The translations under genes and the position numbers were made by a program. Source: Microcaldota archaeon (GTDB taxonomy: Archaea; Micrarchaeota; Micrarchaeia; Micrarchaeales; Micrarchaeaceae). From it: DNA of 64,000 nucleotides. Positions 1-7,921 of this stretch are shown here, in pieces; the first letter of the stretch is position 1; each line of letters starts with the position of its first letter. Location: assembly GCA_021810105.1 (NCBI GenBank), contig JAJZJM010000004.1, positions 62,001 to 126,000 of the forward strand, given 5' to 3'. The notes below the pieces were generated by a model. It did no database searches. It saw nothing but the letters and a program-made list of their open reading frames with translations, and had not been told where the DNA came from.

Positions 1-9
1 AGCAGATAT

Positions 10-84
10 GGGCCCGTAGTCGATCGGTAAGACGTCACGTTGACAACGTGAAGATACGGAGTTCGACTCTCCGCGGGCCCACCA
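10..84 (+). tRNA. tRNA-Val (anticodon GAC)
   Basis: The acceptor stem GGGCCCG (10-16) pairs with CGGGCCC (74-80), followed by discriminator A81 and an encoded CCA (82-84). The anticodon stem TCACG/CGTGA closes the loop TTGACAA, giving anticodon GAC (valine). The T-arm has GTTCGAC in its loop. No intron is visible. The 3' half (49-81) is repeated at 3900-3932, marking this gene as the integration site of the island that follows. Confidence 0.96.
49..81 (+). repeat. attL-like direct repeat inside tRNA-Val
   Basis: The 33 bases from the end of the anticodon stem through the discriminator base are identical to 3900-3932. A direct repeat of a tRNA 3' half on both sides of an accessory segment is the usual footprint of tyrosine-recombinase integration. 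The match stops at base 48 on one side and at the CCA on the other. Confidence 0.9.
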
Positions 85-130
85 AAAAGTAAGATATTAA
101 ACGTGATGACATAATTGGGCAACTGAGGTA

Positions 131-400
131 GTGGCAGCATTTGGCGTCTTTTTGGCTTTTTCTCATAGATTTTTAAAAGCCGTATTTAGTAAGCCAAGTC
201 ATAAGAAAGATTTAACTTTTGCATTCCTCGCACCAGTAATGCCTTCTAAATTTGCATATACGTTATCATTTGTTTCCGTATTATTTATAAAAAATTATGT
301 CAATTTAAGTTCTATATTTTATTTCGTTGCCGTGCTCTTTTTCTTTTTTATGGTCACTTCCTTAATTTTTCTTATTAAATACTTGTATAATACCTTGTGA
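131..400 (+). CDS. possible small membrane protein (doubtful)
   Basis: An 89-residue GTG-start frame with two or three strongly hydrophobic, Phe-rich stretches, mainly residues 45-85. A GAGGT motif lies only one base before the GTG, too close for a good ribosome binding site. No family is recognised. AT-rich non-coding DNA easily gives Phe/Leu/Ile-rich frames by chance, so it may not be a gene. If real, it would be the first gene of the island. Confidence 0.25.
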   Translation: MAAFGVFLAFSHRFLKAVFSKPSHKKDLTFAFLAPVMPSKFAYTLSFVSVLFIKNYVNLSSIFYFVAVLFFFFMVTSLIFLIKYLYNTL

Positions 401-493
401 TAGTCTATACGAGTGATTTGGATAAATAATTAGCCATATCTCATTTTTACGGTGGGATTGGAGACAGCACGGAAAGACTTAAATGAATAGATC

Positions 494-501
494 CAATATA
501 T
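494..501 (+). promoter_or_regulatory. TATA box for the island operon
   Basis: ATATATAA lies about 30 bases upstream of the ATG at 530. This is the spacing expected for an archaeal promoter with a very short or absent leader. Confidence 0.5.
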
Positions 502-529
502 AATTCATAACTATAATATCGATGATAAT

Positions 530-2296
530 ATGGCTTACGATGCACTTTTAGACAGTTTTAATAACTTCAGGAATGATCTAGATGTTAGCCAGTCAATCAA
601 AGATAATAAATCTGCAATATGGTCAATTTTTGCACTAACATTAAAATTTCCTAACGAAACTCCTGAAAGTCTGATAAATGAAAGTTTAGTAGATGGCACT
701 GACGATGGGAAAGTTGATCTCATATTTTTCAATGAGGAGGCTAAAAAAGCGATAATAATACAGACTACCTACTGTGCAGAAATAAAAGATGTTGCACCTA
801 CAAACAAGGCCGATGATTTAAATACAGCAGCAAGCTGGTTACTATCACGAAATATAGACGAAGTACCAGAAAGAATCAGGACTAAAACAGAAGAACTGAG
901 AAATTATTTAAGTAATAAGAATGTTGAAACTATCGAGTTTTGGTATGTTCATAATTGTAAGGATTCAGATGCTGTAAAAAGAAACCTCGTAAATGTAGAA
1001 TCAACTTCTAAGAATGCTCTGGAGAGCATGGGTAACAACACAGTGACTACATTTGCAAGAGAGGTAGGTATAGATACCATACTTAAATGGTATAAAGATT
1101 CCGAAACGCCTATTCTAGTTAGCGATGAGTTCAGAATAGATGTAAAATATGGGTATCCGTTAAGCGCCAGCAAGTGGAATGCGTATATGACTTCTGTTTC
1201 TGCGGGATGGTTGTATTCTCTCTATAGACAATATGGCGATGAGTTGTTTTATGCAAACATAAGAGGTTACATGGGAGGCGGAAGAAAAGATAAGAGCATA
1301 AATAATGGAATAAAGGCTACCTGTGAACAGGAGCCTGAGAATTTTTGGATCTATAATAATGGTATAACCTGCATGGTTAATGGATTAAATGTAGAGGATA
1401 AAGCAGATAGCACCGGAAAGGTTGTGATTATAAAAGGTATATCTATAGTAAACGGTGCACAAACAACAGGAGCTATAAGTGAATTGGCCAACGCGCCACA
1501 AAATGCGTATGTACCAATCAGATTTGTTAGATGTGAAAAAGATGTTATAGATAACATAATAGAATATAACAACACCCAAAACAGTATCAAATCTGCTGAT
1601 TTTAGGAGTAGAGATGCGATCCAGAAACGTTTAATGGAGCAGTTTAGCTATAGAACAGACGTTAAATATGAAGGTAGGAGAAGCATATTAGTTAGACCTA
1701 GTCGAACTGTTATTTTCCTTCAGAGAGACGAGGTTGCGCAGATAACAGCCGCATTCCATCAACATCCATTCATGGCATATCACCAAAAGACAAAAATATG
1801 GGAAGACGAATCAAAATACGACAAAATTTTTAATGACTCAATCTCTTGCATGCACATTATATTCGCAGAGACACTATACAGAGCGATATTATCGATAAAA
1901 GAGGAACTTATTATGGCAGATCCAGCGGTCTTAACCGACACCAAAAAGAAACAGCTGGATTTTTTCAGAAAAAGAGGTTCCACAATCATTCTTACAACAG
2001 CAATAGCGCATTGTTTAGAAATAGTAACAAGCAGACCAATACCTGACCTATTCAAGATAGCTTTCAAAGACAATATAAAATTTCTAGGAGCTGTGGATTT
2101 ATGGAAACCTTTAGTTAATATTATGTTGCCTTTCCATTCTAAATTAGATATTGCATTACAAAATGGTCGAATTATAGAAAAGTCAGAGGATAACATAGAT
2201 GATTTCAGGAGTGCCGTAGAAGCAACATCTGTAGAGGCTGACCAAATAAAACAGAAATTCAGTGCATTCTCTTCTAATTGCCAAATACTACAGTAG
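530..2296 (+). CDS. AIPR-family (abortive infection phage resistance) protein
   Basis: A 588-residue protein with the AIPR hallmarks: a conserved 'YNNGIT' stretch near residue 275 and an 'I-V-N-G-A-Q-T-T' stretch near residue 308. The family contains characterised and predicted phage-defence proteins and often sits beside restriction-modification genes. The N-terminus has a fold pattern like PD-(D/E)xK nucleases (D63, then a strand ending Q78-T79-T80), but the usual Q/E-x-K lysine is threonine, so nuclease activity through that site is questionable. The methyltransferase starts 53 bases downstream on the same strand, so all three island genes probably form one unit. The family call is firm; the activity is not. 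Confidence 0.8.
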   Translation: MAYDALLDSFNNFRNDLDVSQSIKDNKSAIWSIFALTLKFPNETPESLINESLVDGTDDGKVDLIFFNEEAKKAIIIQTTYCAEIKDVAPTNKADDLNTAASWLLSRNIDEVPERIRTKTEELRNYLSNKNVETIEFWYVHNCKDSDAVKRNLVNVESTSKNALESMGNNTVTTFAREVGIDTILKWYKDSETPILVSDEFRIDVKYGYPLSASKWNAYMTSVSAGWLYSLYRQYGDELFYANIRGYMGGGRKDKSINNGIKATCEQEPENFWIYNNGITCMVNGLNVEDKADSTGKVVIIKGISIVNGAQTTGAISELANAPQNAYVPIRFVRCEKDVIDNIIEYNNTQNSIKSADFRSRDAIQKRLMEQFSYRTDVKYEGRRSILVRPSRTVIFLQRDEVAQITAAFHQHPFMAYHQKTKIWEDESKYDKIFNDSISCMHIIFAETLYRAILSIKEELIMADPAVLTDTKKKQLDFFRKRGSTIILTTAIAHCLEIVTSRPIPDLFKIAFKDNIKFLGAVDLWKPLVNIMLPFHSKLDIALQNGRIIEKSEDNIDDFRSAVEATSVEADQIKQKFSAFSSNCQILQ

Positions 2297-2349
2297 TTAC
2301 TAGAAAGTGTTATAAATTATGATTTGCCTAATATATTGGAGGTGTGTGA

Positions 2350-3147
2350 ATGGTTGGGGACTTATTTCTTATTACGGATAAACTAAAGATAGTTAATGAT
2401 GATGTACTAAAGACGGATGAGCTTAAGCCAAATAGCGTAGATTTGATAGTAACTTCGCCACCTTATAACCTTGACATAAAGTATAATTCTCATAATGACA
2501 AGCTAACCTATGAACAATATCTAGAATTCAGCAAGAAATGGTTAAGTCGCTGTTTTGAATGGCTAAAGGAGGACGGGAGGCTATGCTTAAACATACCCTT
2601 AGACAAGAACAAGTACGGCCAGCAGAGTGTAGGTGCGGACATAACAGTCATAGCTAAGCAGGTGGGATTCAAATACCATTCAACAATAATATGGAATGAG
2701 GGCAATATATCACGAAGAACAGCATGGGGTTCTTATGCTAGTGCTTCTGCGCCTTATGTGATAGCACCTGTTGAGCTTATTGTAATTTTATATAAGAAAG
2801 ATTGGAAAAAAGTAAGTGGAAGTAAGAAGAACAGTATAACGCCAGAAGAGTTTATGGCATGGACTAATGGAGTATGGGTATTCAATGGAGAAAGTAAGAA
2901 GAAGATAGGACATCCTGCACCGTTTCCGCTAGAATTGCCTTCAAGGTGCATAAAATTATTTAGTTATGTAGGTGATACTATTTTAGATCCATTTATGGGC
3001 AGTGGCTCTACATTAATAGCTGCATATAAAAATGATAGGAAATCAATTGGGATAGATGTTGATACTGAATATTGTAAGTTAGCGAAAAAGAGATTATCAG
3101 AAGAAGCACATATATTCGAGAAGGAACTTGTAGCTGATATTGAGTGA
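2350..3147 (+). CDS. beta-class DNA methyltransferase (probable N4-cytosine/N6-adenine)
   Basis: A 265-residue SAM-dependent DNA methyltransferase. The catalytic motif IV T-S-P-P-Y-N is at residues 35-40 and the SAM-binding motif I D-P-F-M-G-S-G-S at 213-220. Motif IV before motif I defines the beta class, and S-P-P-Y favours N4-cytosine modification. A strong ribosome binding site GGAGGTG (2338-2344) sets the ATG at 2350. The stop overlaps the start of the HNH gene by four bases, indicating translational coupling. Its likely role is to protect host DNA from the partner nuclease. The sequence specificity cannot be read from the protein. Confidence 0.92.
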   Translation: MVGDLFLITDKLKIVNDDVLKTDELKPNSVDLIVTSPPYNLDIKYNSHNDKLTYEQYLEFSKKWLSRCFEWLKEDGRLCLNIPLDKNKYGQQSVGADITVIAKQVGFKYHSTIIWNEGNISRRTAWGSYASASAPYVIAPVELIVILYKKDWKKVSGSKKNSITPEEFMAWTNGVWVFNGESKKKIGHPAPFPLELPSRCIKLFSYVGDTILDPFMGSGSTLIAAYKNDRKSIGIDVDTEYCKLAKKRLSEEAHIFEKELVADIE

Positions 3148-3740
3148 ATGCTATGAAAGACGAAGAAGAAAGTCAATCTGAACTAATAATGGAGTTTTTC
3201 AAGAAACATCCAAAACGCAACATAAAACATCCTGAAGTCGTTGATTGGGCCGTTGCAATGTATAAGAAGAGAACTGGAAAGGTCTTTAGAGACCCGGACC
3301 GCGCTGTGAGAAAGCTAGCGCAGGAAGGAAACCTAATAAAGATGGCAAAAGGAATTTACAAGTATGATCCTAAAGCGTCAAAGAAACGAGTATTGAAGGA
3401 TTTTACAGAAGCGCAGAAGAAGGTGATAATGGAAAGAGATGGTTATCGTTGTGTTATTTGCGGCCGTGGTGTGAAAGACGGAGTAGAATTACAGGTAGAC
3501 CATATAAAACCAAAAGACCTTGGAGGAACTAACAGTATAGATAATGGAGAAACGCTTTGTGGACAACATAACTATCAGAAAAAGAACTACAAACAAACAG
3601 AGTCTGGAAAGAAATTTTTCATACGATTATATGATGCTGCTAAAGCCAATAATGATAAAGAAATGACTAGCTTCTGCGCTCAAATTCTCGAAGTTTATGA
3701 AAAGAATGGCGTTAACGGTCATATAGAATGGAGGAGATAA
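3144..3740 (+). CDS. HNH endonuclease, likely restriction partner
   Basis: A 198-residue protein. Residues 20-78 look like a winged-helix or other DNA-binding segment ending in G-I-Y-K-Y. Residues 95-150 form an HNH domain with a structural zinc site (C103, C106, C139, H142), the D119-H120 catalytic pair and N134. It overlaps the methyltransferase stop by four bases (GTGA); ATG 3153 is an alternative start. The close coupling suggests a type II-like restriction-modification pair. Cutting of unmodified DNA is inferred from context. Confidence 0.85.
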   Translation: MNAMKDEEESQSELIMEFFKKHPKRNIKHPEVVDWAVAMYKKRTGKVFRDPDRAVRKLAQEGNLIKMAKGIYKYDPKASKKRVLKDFTEAQKKVIMERDGYRCVICGRGVKDGVELQVDHIKPKDLGGTNSIDNGETLCGQHNYQKKNYKQTESGKKFFIRLYDAAKANNDKEMTSFCAQILEVYEKNGVNGHIEWRR

Positions 3741-3747
3741 TTGCGTA

Positions 3748-3766
3748 AAACTTTTTGGAAAAGTTT
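3748..3766 (+). terminator. hairpin after HNH gene
   Basis: Arms AAACTTTT (3748-3755) and AAAAGTTT (3759-3766) form a perfect 8-bp stem with a TGG loop, starting eight bases after the HNH stop. It is AT-only apart from one G-C pair per arm. It could terminate transcription or protect the 3' end. Confidence 0.4.
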
Positions 3767-3899
3767 AATCGAAAACAGATATTCGTTTAACCTAATCTTT
3801 TTGTTTGAATTCATGAAAAATTACTTTGGATTTTTTGCTTGAGATGAGTTTCTGGAATTAAAATATGAATACAAACGCTTGAAGATGCTGTCCTCACAT

Positions 3900-3932
3900 T
3901 GAAGATACGGAGTTCGACTCTCCGCGGGCCCA
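3900..3932 (+). repeat. attR-like direct repeat of tRNA-Val 3' half
   Basis: Identical over 33 bases to 49-81 in the tRNA gene. It is followed by GTTATCCC rather than CCA. This is the displaced original 3' end of the tRNA gene, or its remnant, and marks the right edge of the island. Confidence 0.88.
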
Positions 3933-4062
3933 GTTATCCCATAAAACCGTTTGCATCCAAATGGAGCATTTCATACCTTCAAATGCTCTTTTATTTTAAT
4001 ACAACAAATCTACATTAAAAAGCAATAGTTAACTTTTTATTTGTGTTTGCATACAAATTCTT

Positions 4063-4689
4063 ATGAACGGCGTGAAAGTACTGCAAAATTACAAATGGCT
4101 GATTATTGCAGTCACGCTGCTTGTGTTGCCAAGTATATTCATAATGTATGCCTACCCCGGCAGCATACAAAATGCCTGTTCTGTGTTGCCGTGTTCCTCA
4201 GGCTCCACGCCTTTAGGCGCAATTCTCTCCCTTTTCACATTCGACACATGGATCGACGTGATGTATGCAGCGGTTGGAGTTTTTCTCCTTTGGGCCATAA
4301 ACATGAAGATGAGCGACAAGGCTCAATCAAGGCGAAGCGTATTTACAGCGGTTTTCATGTATGTGCCTGCAATTTTTGTAAATTTAATATTTGTAGTTAT
4401 AGCTCCTTCAGGATCCTCATTTTACGGACCATCTGCAGTATACGGGCTTGCCGCGATTCTTATTGCATTTAACATTCTGAACATCATATCCTTTAGGCGC
4501 GTTTCGATTGGCAATGAAAAATATGCCAACGCATTTGTATTCATAATAATGATGATATGGCTATATTTCAACAGGCACAGTTTTGTCTCAGCTGCGCAGG
4601 GAATCCCAATGCCAATTCACGGAGTTGTATTTATAATTAGTTTTGTAGGAACGATAATATACTGGGGACTTGCAAGACATTCTCTTTAA
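4063..4689 (+). CDS. rhomboid-like intramembrane protease (divergent)
   Basis: A 208-residue polytopic membrane protein with about six hydrophobic segments. The segment at residues 120-140 contains G122-P123-S124-A125 followed by V-Y-G-L, close to the rhomboid GxSG-x-x-(Y/F)-G-L active-site helix. The last membrane segment begins with I-H186-G, the expected place for the catalytic histidine. The Ser-His spacing of 62 residues is compatible with the family. Rhomboids cleave membrane-anchored substrates within the bilayer. It lies just outside the island and 95 bases before the pilus operon. The call rests on two short motifs. Confidence 0.55.
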   Translation: MNGVKVLQNYKWLIIAVTLLVLPSIFIMYAYPGSIQNACSVLPCSSGSTPLGAILSLFTFDTWIDVMYAAVGVFLLWAINMKMSDKAQSRRSVFTAVFMYVPAIFVNLIFVVIAPSGSSFYGPSAVYGLAAILIAFNILNIISFRRVSIGNEKYANAFVFIIMMIWLYFNRHSFVSAAQGIPMPIHGVVFIISFVGTIIYWGLARHSL

Positions 4690-4733
4690 TTACCTCGTCA
4701 TTGCAATTTAAGGACTGCGAAGTGCATAAAACA

Positions 4734-4755
4734 TATTTATACAAAAGTATAAATA
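4734..4755 (+). promoter_or_regulatory. inverted-repeat operator/promoter of the pilus operon
   Basis: Arms TATTTATAC (4734-4742) and GTATAAATA (4747-4755) form a perfect 9-bp inverted repeat around AAAA. The right arm is also a good archaeal TATA box, about 30 bases before the ATPase start at 4784. A dimeric regulator bound here would block TBP, so this looks like a repressible promoter. Confidence 0.65.
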
Positions 4756-4783
4756 CTTTTACTTTAGTAAATATATTGGTGGA

Positions 4784-6187
4784 ATGGGTCTTGGGAAAAT
4801 CCTTAAGGAGATAATTCTCTCACCGCGGCAGCGTCAGGCAGCCATCTGCGCTGCCGCTTCCCCAATTTCTTTCAATATATCTGATGCACGGCTAGATACT
4901 ATTTTTGAATCTGATAAAAGCAAGTTTAAAGAAATAGGTTTAAGAGAAGGAAAGATGTGCTACTTTTATTATGGGGTAATAAGCTCAAGTGAAAAAGCAG
5001 CAATAGAATCTGCAAAAACTGCAATAATGAAGAGCTTTATTGAAAATACTCCAATTACAGACAGGAATCTCTTCGAGCAAGTGTATCTTAAAGCAAAGGC
5101 AGAAATAAGCCATGCTTTTGCTTCAGGAAAGACCGATCACCTTGCGTACATGTTAGCGCACGACATGGCAGGCTACGGTCCTATAAGCATGCTGCTAGAA
5201 GACAGTTCAGATATAGAGGAAATTGAAATAAATTCCCCATTTAGCATTGCAGTATATCATAGAAGGTATGGAAGGTGCAACACAAATCTTATTTTCAACT
5301 CAAAAGAGGATTTTAGATACACAATAAACAGGATGGCTGCAGAATGCGGAAAAGAGCTTGGCGAGGTAACTCCTATATTAGACTTTCAGATAGGAAATGC
5401 ACGCGTGCACGCACAGCTTCTCGGTGACTCCTCTTTAGCATCTGCAGTTGCAACTATACGTATAGGAGGCCACTATGGCTTTGATGCGGAAACTCTTTCA
5501 AAATCAAGATTTGCTGGAAAGGAGGTATTTACTTACATTTCCTCGTGCATTGCATCCGGAAAAAATATAGTTATATGCGGAGCTCCAGGGACTGGCAAAA
5601 CTACCCTACTTACCGCAATCTCATCATTTCTACCAAAGGATAAAAGAGTCATAGTTATAGAAGAGGAAATAAATGAAATAAAGTTGGACGCAGAGATAAC
5701 TAACTCAGTAACGCTGGTAAGCAGCGAAGCCAAAGGTATTGGTTTCAGGGAACAAATAAAAAATGCACTACATATGAGGCCAGAGTTTATAATCGTAGGC
5801 GAAATAAGGGGGCAGGAGGCAAATGACGCTTTTTCAGGGGCAAACATTGGCATCCCTTTTATAACTACAATGCACAGCAGCGGAAATGGGGGCCTTCTTC
5901 TTTCACGTCTTAGCGCAAACCCAATGCATTTAGAGCCTTGGTTGGTTAGTAACCTTGATGTTTCAATTTTCCTATCAAAAGATGCGAATGGGATTAGGAG
6001 AATAGAAAGCATAGTAGAATATCTATGGGATAAAAATGAGGTTAAGGCGGAAAAATGGGTTGTGAAGAATGGGCTAATCAGTGCTCCGGTTCAACAGCAA
6101 AGCCCTGGCGCTTTAGTTTACGCAAGCCCTCCTGAAACTGCCATTTCTACAAGAAGGAGTGCCAAAAAAATATTGTCAAATAAGTGA
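4784..6187 (+). CDS. type IV pilus-like secretion ATPase (VirB11/TadA/FlaI family)
   Basis: A 467-residue hexameric motor ATPase that would power pilin assembly at the inner face of the membrane. It has Walker A G-A-P-G-T-G-K-T-T (266-274), an acidic I-E-E-E stretch (292-295), Walker B with E-F-I-I-V-G-E (334-340) followed by I-R-G, and a His box T-T-M-H-S (361-365). The N-terminal 130 residues are a typical divergent N-domain. GGTGG just before ATG 4784 supports the start. It is the first gene of a run reaching 10887, with the next gene overlapping its stop. Confidence 0.92.
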   Translation: MGLGKILKEIILSPRQRQAAICAAASPISFNISDARLDTIFESDKSKFKEIGLREGKMCYFYYGVISSSEKAAIESAKTAIMKSFIENTPITDRNLFEQVYLKAKAEISHAFASGKTDHLAYMLAHDMAGYGPISMLLEDSSDIEEIEINSPFSIAVYHRRYGRCNTNLIFNSKEDFRYTINRMAAECGKELGEVTPILDFQIGNARVHAQLLGDSSLASAVATIRIGGHYGFDAETLSKSRFAGKEVFTYISSCIASGKNIVICGAPGTGKTTLLTAISSFLPKDKRVIVIEEEINEIKLDAEITNSVTLVSSEAKGIGFREQIKNALHMRPEFIIVGEIRGQEANDAFSGANIGIPFITTMHSSGNGGLLLSRLSANPMHLEPWLVSNLDVSIFLSKDANGIRRIESIVEYLWDKNEVKAEKWVVKNGLISAPVQQQSPGALVYASPPETAISTRRSAKKILSNK

Positions 6188-6909
6188 ATGGAATGCACGT
6201 ACTAACTGGCATCAAATGGTTTACAATGAACTCTTTGATCCAAATCGCTGCAGGAATTGCGCTATTTCTTGTTTTTGGTGATGCGGCCCTCCTTGCACTT
6301 CCGGTCCTTGTGCTTTCGTGGCTTTTAATATTTATCGTCAAACTACAAATAAAACAGGATAAAATTAGGGAGTATGAGCTTAAGGATGCAATATCTGCAT
6401 TGCATGTTATAGAATGGCGAGTAAATCAGGGTTCAAGCTTCATTAAATCTTTAGAGAGGTCCATTAACACGCTTCCGGAAAGAGAGTTTAAAAGATTCCT
6501 AAATAAGGTTTATGTTAGATCTCTTAGGGGAGAGCATCCCCATGCGGCAATTATTGCTCCTTTAAAAGAGCTTAAATCCAACGATGTAAGAGACGTAGTT
6601 TCAGGAATATCAAATGCATACTTAAATTCTGGTAGAGTTAAGGCCGCATTACGAAATTCAATAGTCAGGCTTGAAAATATTAGAGAAATAAAACAGACAT
6701 ATGAAACAGCCAGCATTAGCAGGTATTTGATAGCAATTATGGTCTCCGGAGCTATACTTCCCTCTATGGCTATCTTTGCTTTCGTAGGCTATTCACTGCT
6801 CTATTATTCCGCAAGTATGCTCATAATATTCAGTACATTTATCTTATCTGTAATTCCGTCTATTTACTCTGTATTAAACCTCAAGATGGTGAATCTTTAT
6901 GCGCATTAG
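6184..6909 (+). CDS. pilus membrane platform protein, T2SSF/TadB-like
   Basis: A 241-residue protein with a hydrophobic hairpin at about residues 15-55, a cytoplasmic helical region (60-170) and a second hydrophobic pair (180-235). This is the layout of a single T2SSF (GspF/TadC) domain. It would anchor the ATPase and guide pilins into the filament. GTG 6184 overlaps the ATPase stop; ATG 6193 is an alternative. Archaellar FlaJ carries two such domains in one protein, while here they are two successive genes, as in Tad systems. Confidence 0.72.
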   Translation: MNGMHVLTGIKWFTMNSLIQIAAGIALFLVFGDAALLALPVLVLSWLLIFIVKLQIKQDKIREYELKDAISALHVIEWRVNQGSSFIKSLERSINTLPEREFKRFLNKVYVRSLRGEHPHAAIIAPLKELKSNDVRDVVSGISNAYLNSGRVKAALRNSIVRLENIREIKQTYETASISRYLIAIMVSGAILPSMAIFAFVGYSLLYYSASMLIIFSTFILSVIPSIYSVLNLKMVNLYAH

Positions 6910-7666
6910 TCCAGTTAATATAGGTGCGGCTGCTGCAATTTTTGAAGCACTCGCATGTCTTTCAATACTGTTGAGTCGCGTTGTATTCGGAGTAGTTTTA
7001 TTCTTTACAGGACTCGGACTGCTGATTTTTTATAGGCTGAGCAAGGACCCGCTGATAGAAAAACCAGACGTCCTTGGGTTTATCAATGCGCTGATAAAAG
7101 CATACGACACGCTTCCAATGCAAAAGGCATTGGATGAGGCGCTGGCATCTTCCCCAAAACTACAGAAAATTATATCTCCAATAATGCGTGCATATAAACT
7201 CGGAGATAGGCAAGCCGCATCCAAATTGGAAAAGCTTGACGGCTGGCTCGGAAACATCGGAATGATAATAAACAGGGCTTTGTTAAACGGAGAGGATGTG
7301 CACAGAGACCTTCTAGAGCTTCATATAGATATGCTGGAAGATAAAAAAAGCAATGCTAAAGCATATTCTCACGCAAAGAATGCAAGCTTAATGAGCATAC
7401 TAGGAATGACTGTCTTCATACCTGTTTTTTCAGGAATCAGCATAGGGATCTTAACATATGCCCCTGCGATTGGCAATATCTCAAGAATAAGTATATCCAG
7501 CATAACCTTGACTTTCTCTGCTTTTATAATTATAGAAGCTATTGCAAGATTCACATATTCAAACACGGGCGATAGAAAGTTTTCGCGTATAGTTACGCCG
7601 TTTTACTGCGCAACAGGGCTTTTGGTTTTAAGGATGGTTTCCTTCCTCGCGATTAATGCTATATAG
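6899..7666 (+). CDS. pilus membrane platform protein, T2SSF/TadC-like
   Basis: A 255-residue protein with the same plan as the gene before it: two N-terminal membrane segments (about 8-45), a cytoplasmic helical domain (60-155) containing an L-L-N-G-E-D-V motif, and C-terminal membrane segments (165-255). It overlaps the upstream gene by 11 bases. Together the two proteins probably form a heteromeric platform for the ATPase at 4784. The assignment rests on topology, size and position. Confidence 0.72.
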   Translation: MRISPVNIGAAAAIFEALACLSILLSRVVFGVVLFFTGLGLLIFYRLSKDPLIEKPDVLGFINALIKAYDTLPMQKALDEALASSPKLQKIISPIMRAYKLGDRQAASKLEKLDGWLGNIGMIINRALLNGEDVHRDLLELHIDMLEDKKSNAKAYSHAKNASLMSILGMTVFIPVFSGISIGILTYAPAIGNISRISISSITLTFSAFIIIEAIARFTYSNTGDRKFSRIVTPFYCATGLLVLRMVSFLAINAI

Positions 7667-7674
7667 TTGATAAG

Positions 7675-7917
7675 ATGGAACTAGAAATACCATATATAAA
7701 TGAGGTAAGGGCTCTACTTTTAATAGGGCGGGCAAAAGGGCAGGGTTCTATAGAATACATACTGATGCTCTCTGCGGTTAGCATCATAATTGTTGTGGCG
7801 CTCGCCATGATAATACAGCTCAAGGGTACCGCTCTGCATGCATTTTCAAGCGGCTCTAACCAGAGCATATCCACAGAGCTTGGGAAGGAGCTCACAAACC
7901 TTACAAATAGTACGTGA
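7675..7917 (+). CDS. type IV pilin-like protein, class III signal
   Basis: An 80-residue prepilin with a 21-residue leader, then G-Q-G-S-I-E-Y-I-L-M-L and a hydrophobic helix. Q-x-S-x-E-x-x-x-L is the class III signal of euryarchaeal and DPANN pilins, cut between G and Q by an EppA-type peptidase. The mature protein would be only about 58 residues, mostly the assembly helix, so it is a candidate major subunit. It starts eight bases after the upstream stop. No EppA-like peptidase is visible in the window. Confidence 0.85.
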   Translation: MELEIPYINEVRALLLIGRAKGQGSIEYILMLSAVSIIIVVALAMIIQLKGTALHAFSSGSNQSISTELGKELTNLTNST

Positions 7918-7921
7918 TTGC

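Larger units (their letters stand above)
82..3899. mobile_element. tRNA-Val integrated island (AIPR / methyltransferase / HNH)
   Basis: This segment lies between two 33-bp copies of the tRNA-Val 3' half. It holds three co-oriented genes: an AIPR-family protein (530-2296), a DNA methyltransferase (2350-3147) and an HNH nuclease (3144-3740). No integrase, replication gene or excisionase is recognisable, so it is either a non-autonomous element mobilised in trans or the trimmed remnant of a larger one. The cargo is defence-like. Bases 85-529 hold only a doubtful small hydrophobic frame, and 3741-3899 hold a hairpin and no gene. Confidence 0.8.

Noticed and set aside
1780-2196. 138-residue minus-strand frame inside the AIPR gene
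   Set aside because: Fully contained in a confident coding gene on the other strand; no family features.
4041-4472. 143-residue plus-strand frame with many Cys and His
   Set aside because: It is another-frame reading of the rhomboid-like gene (4063-4689), whose hydrophobic pattern and motifs are coherent.
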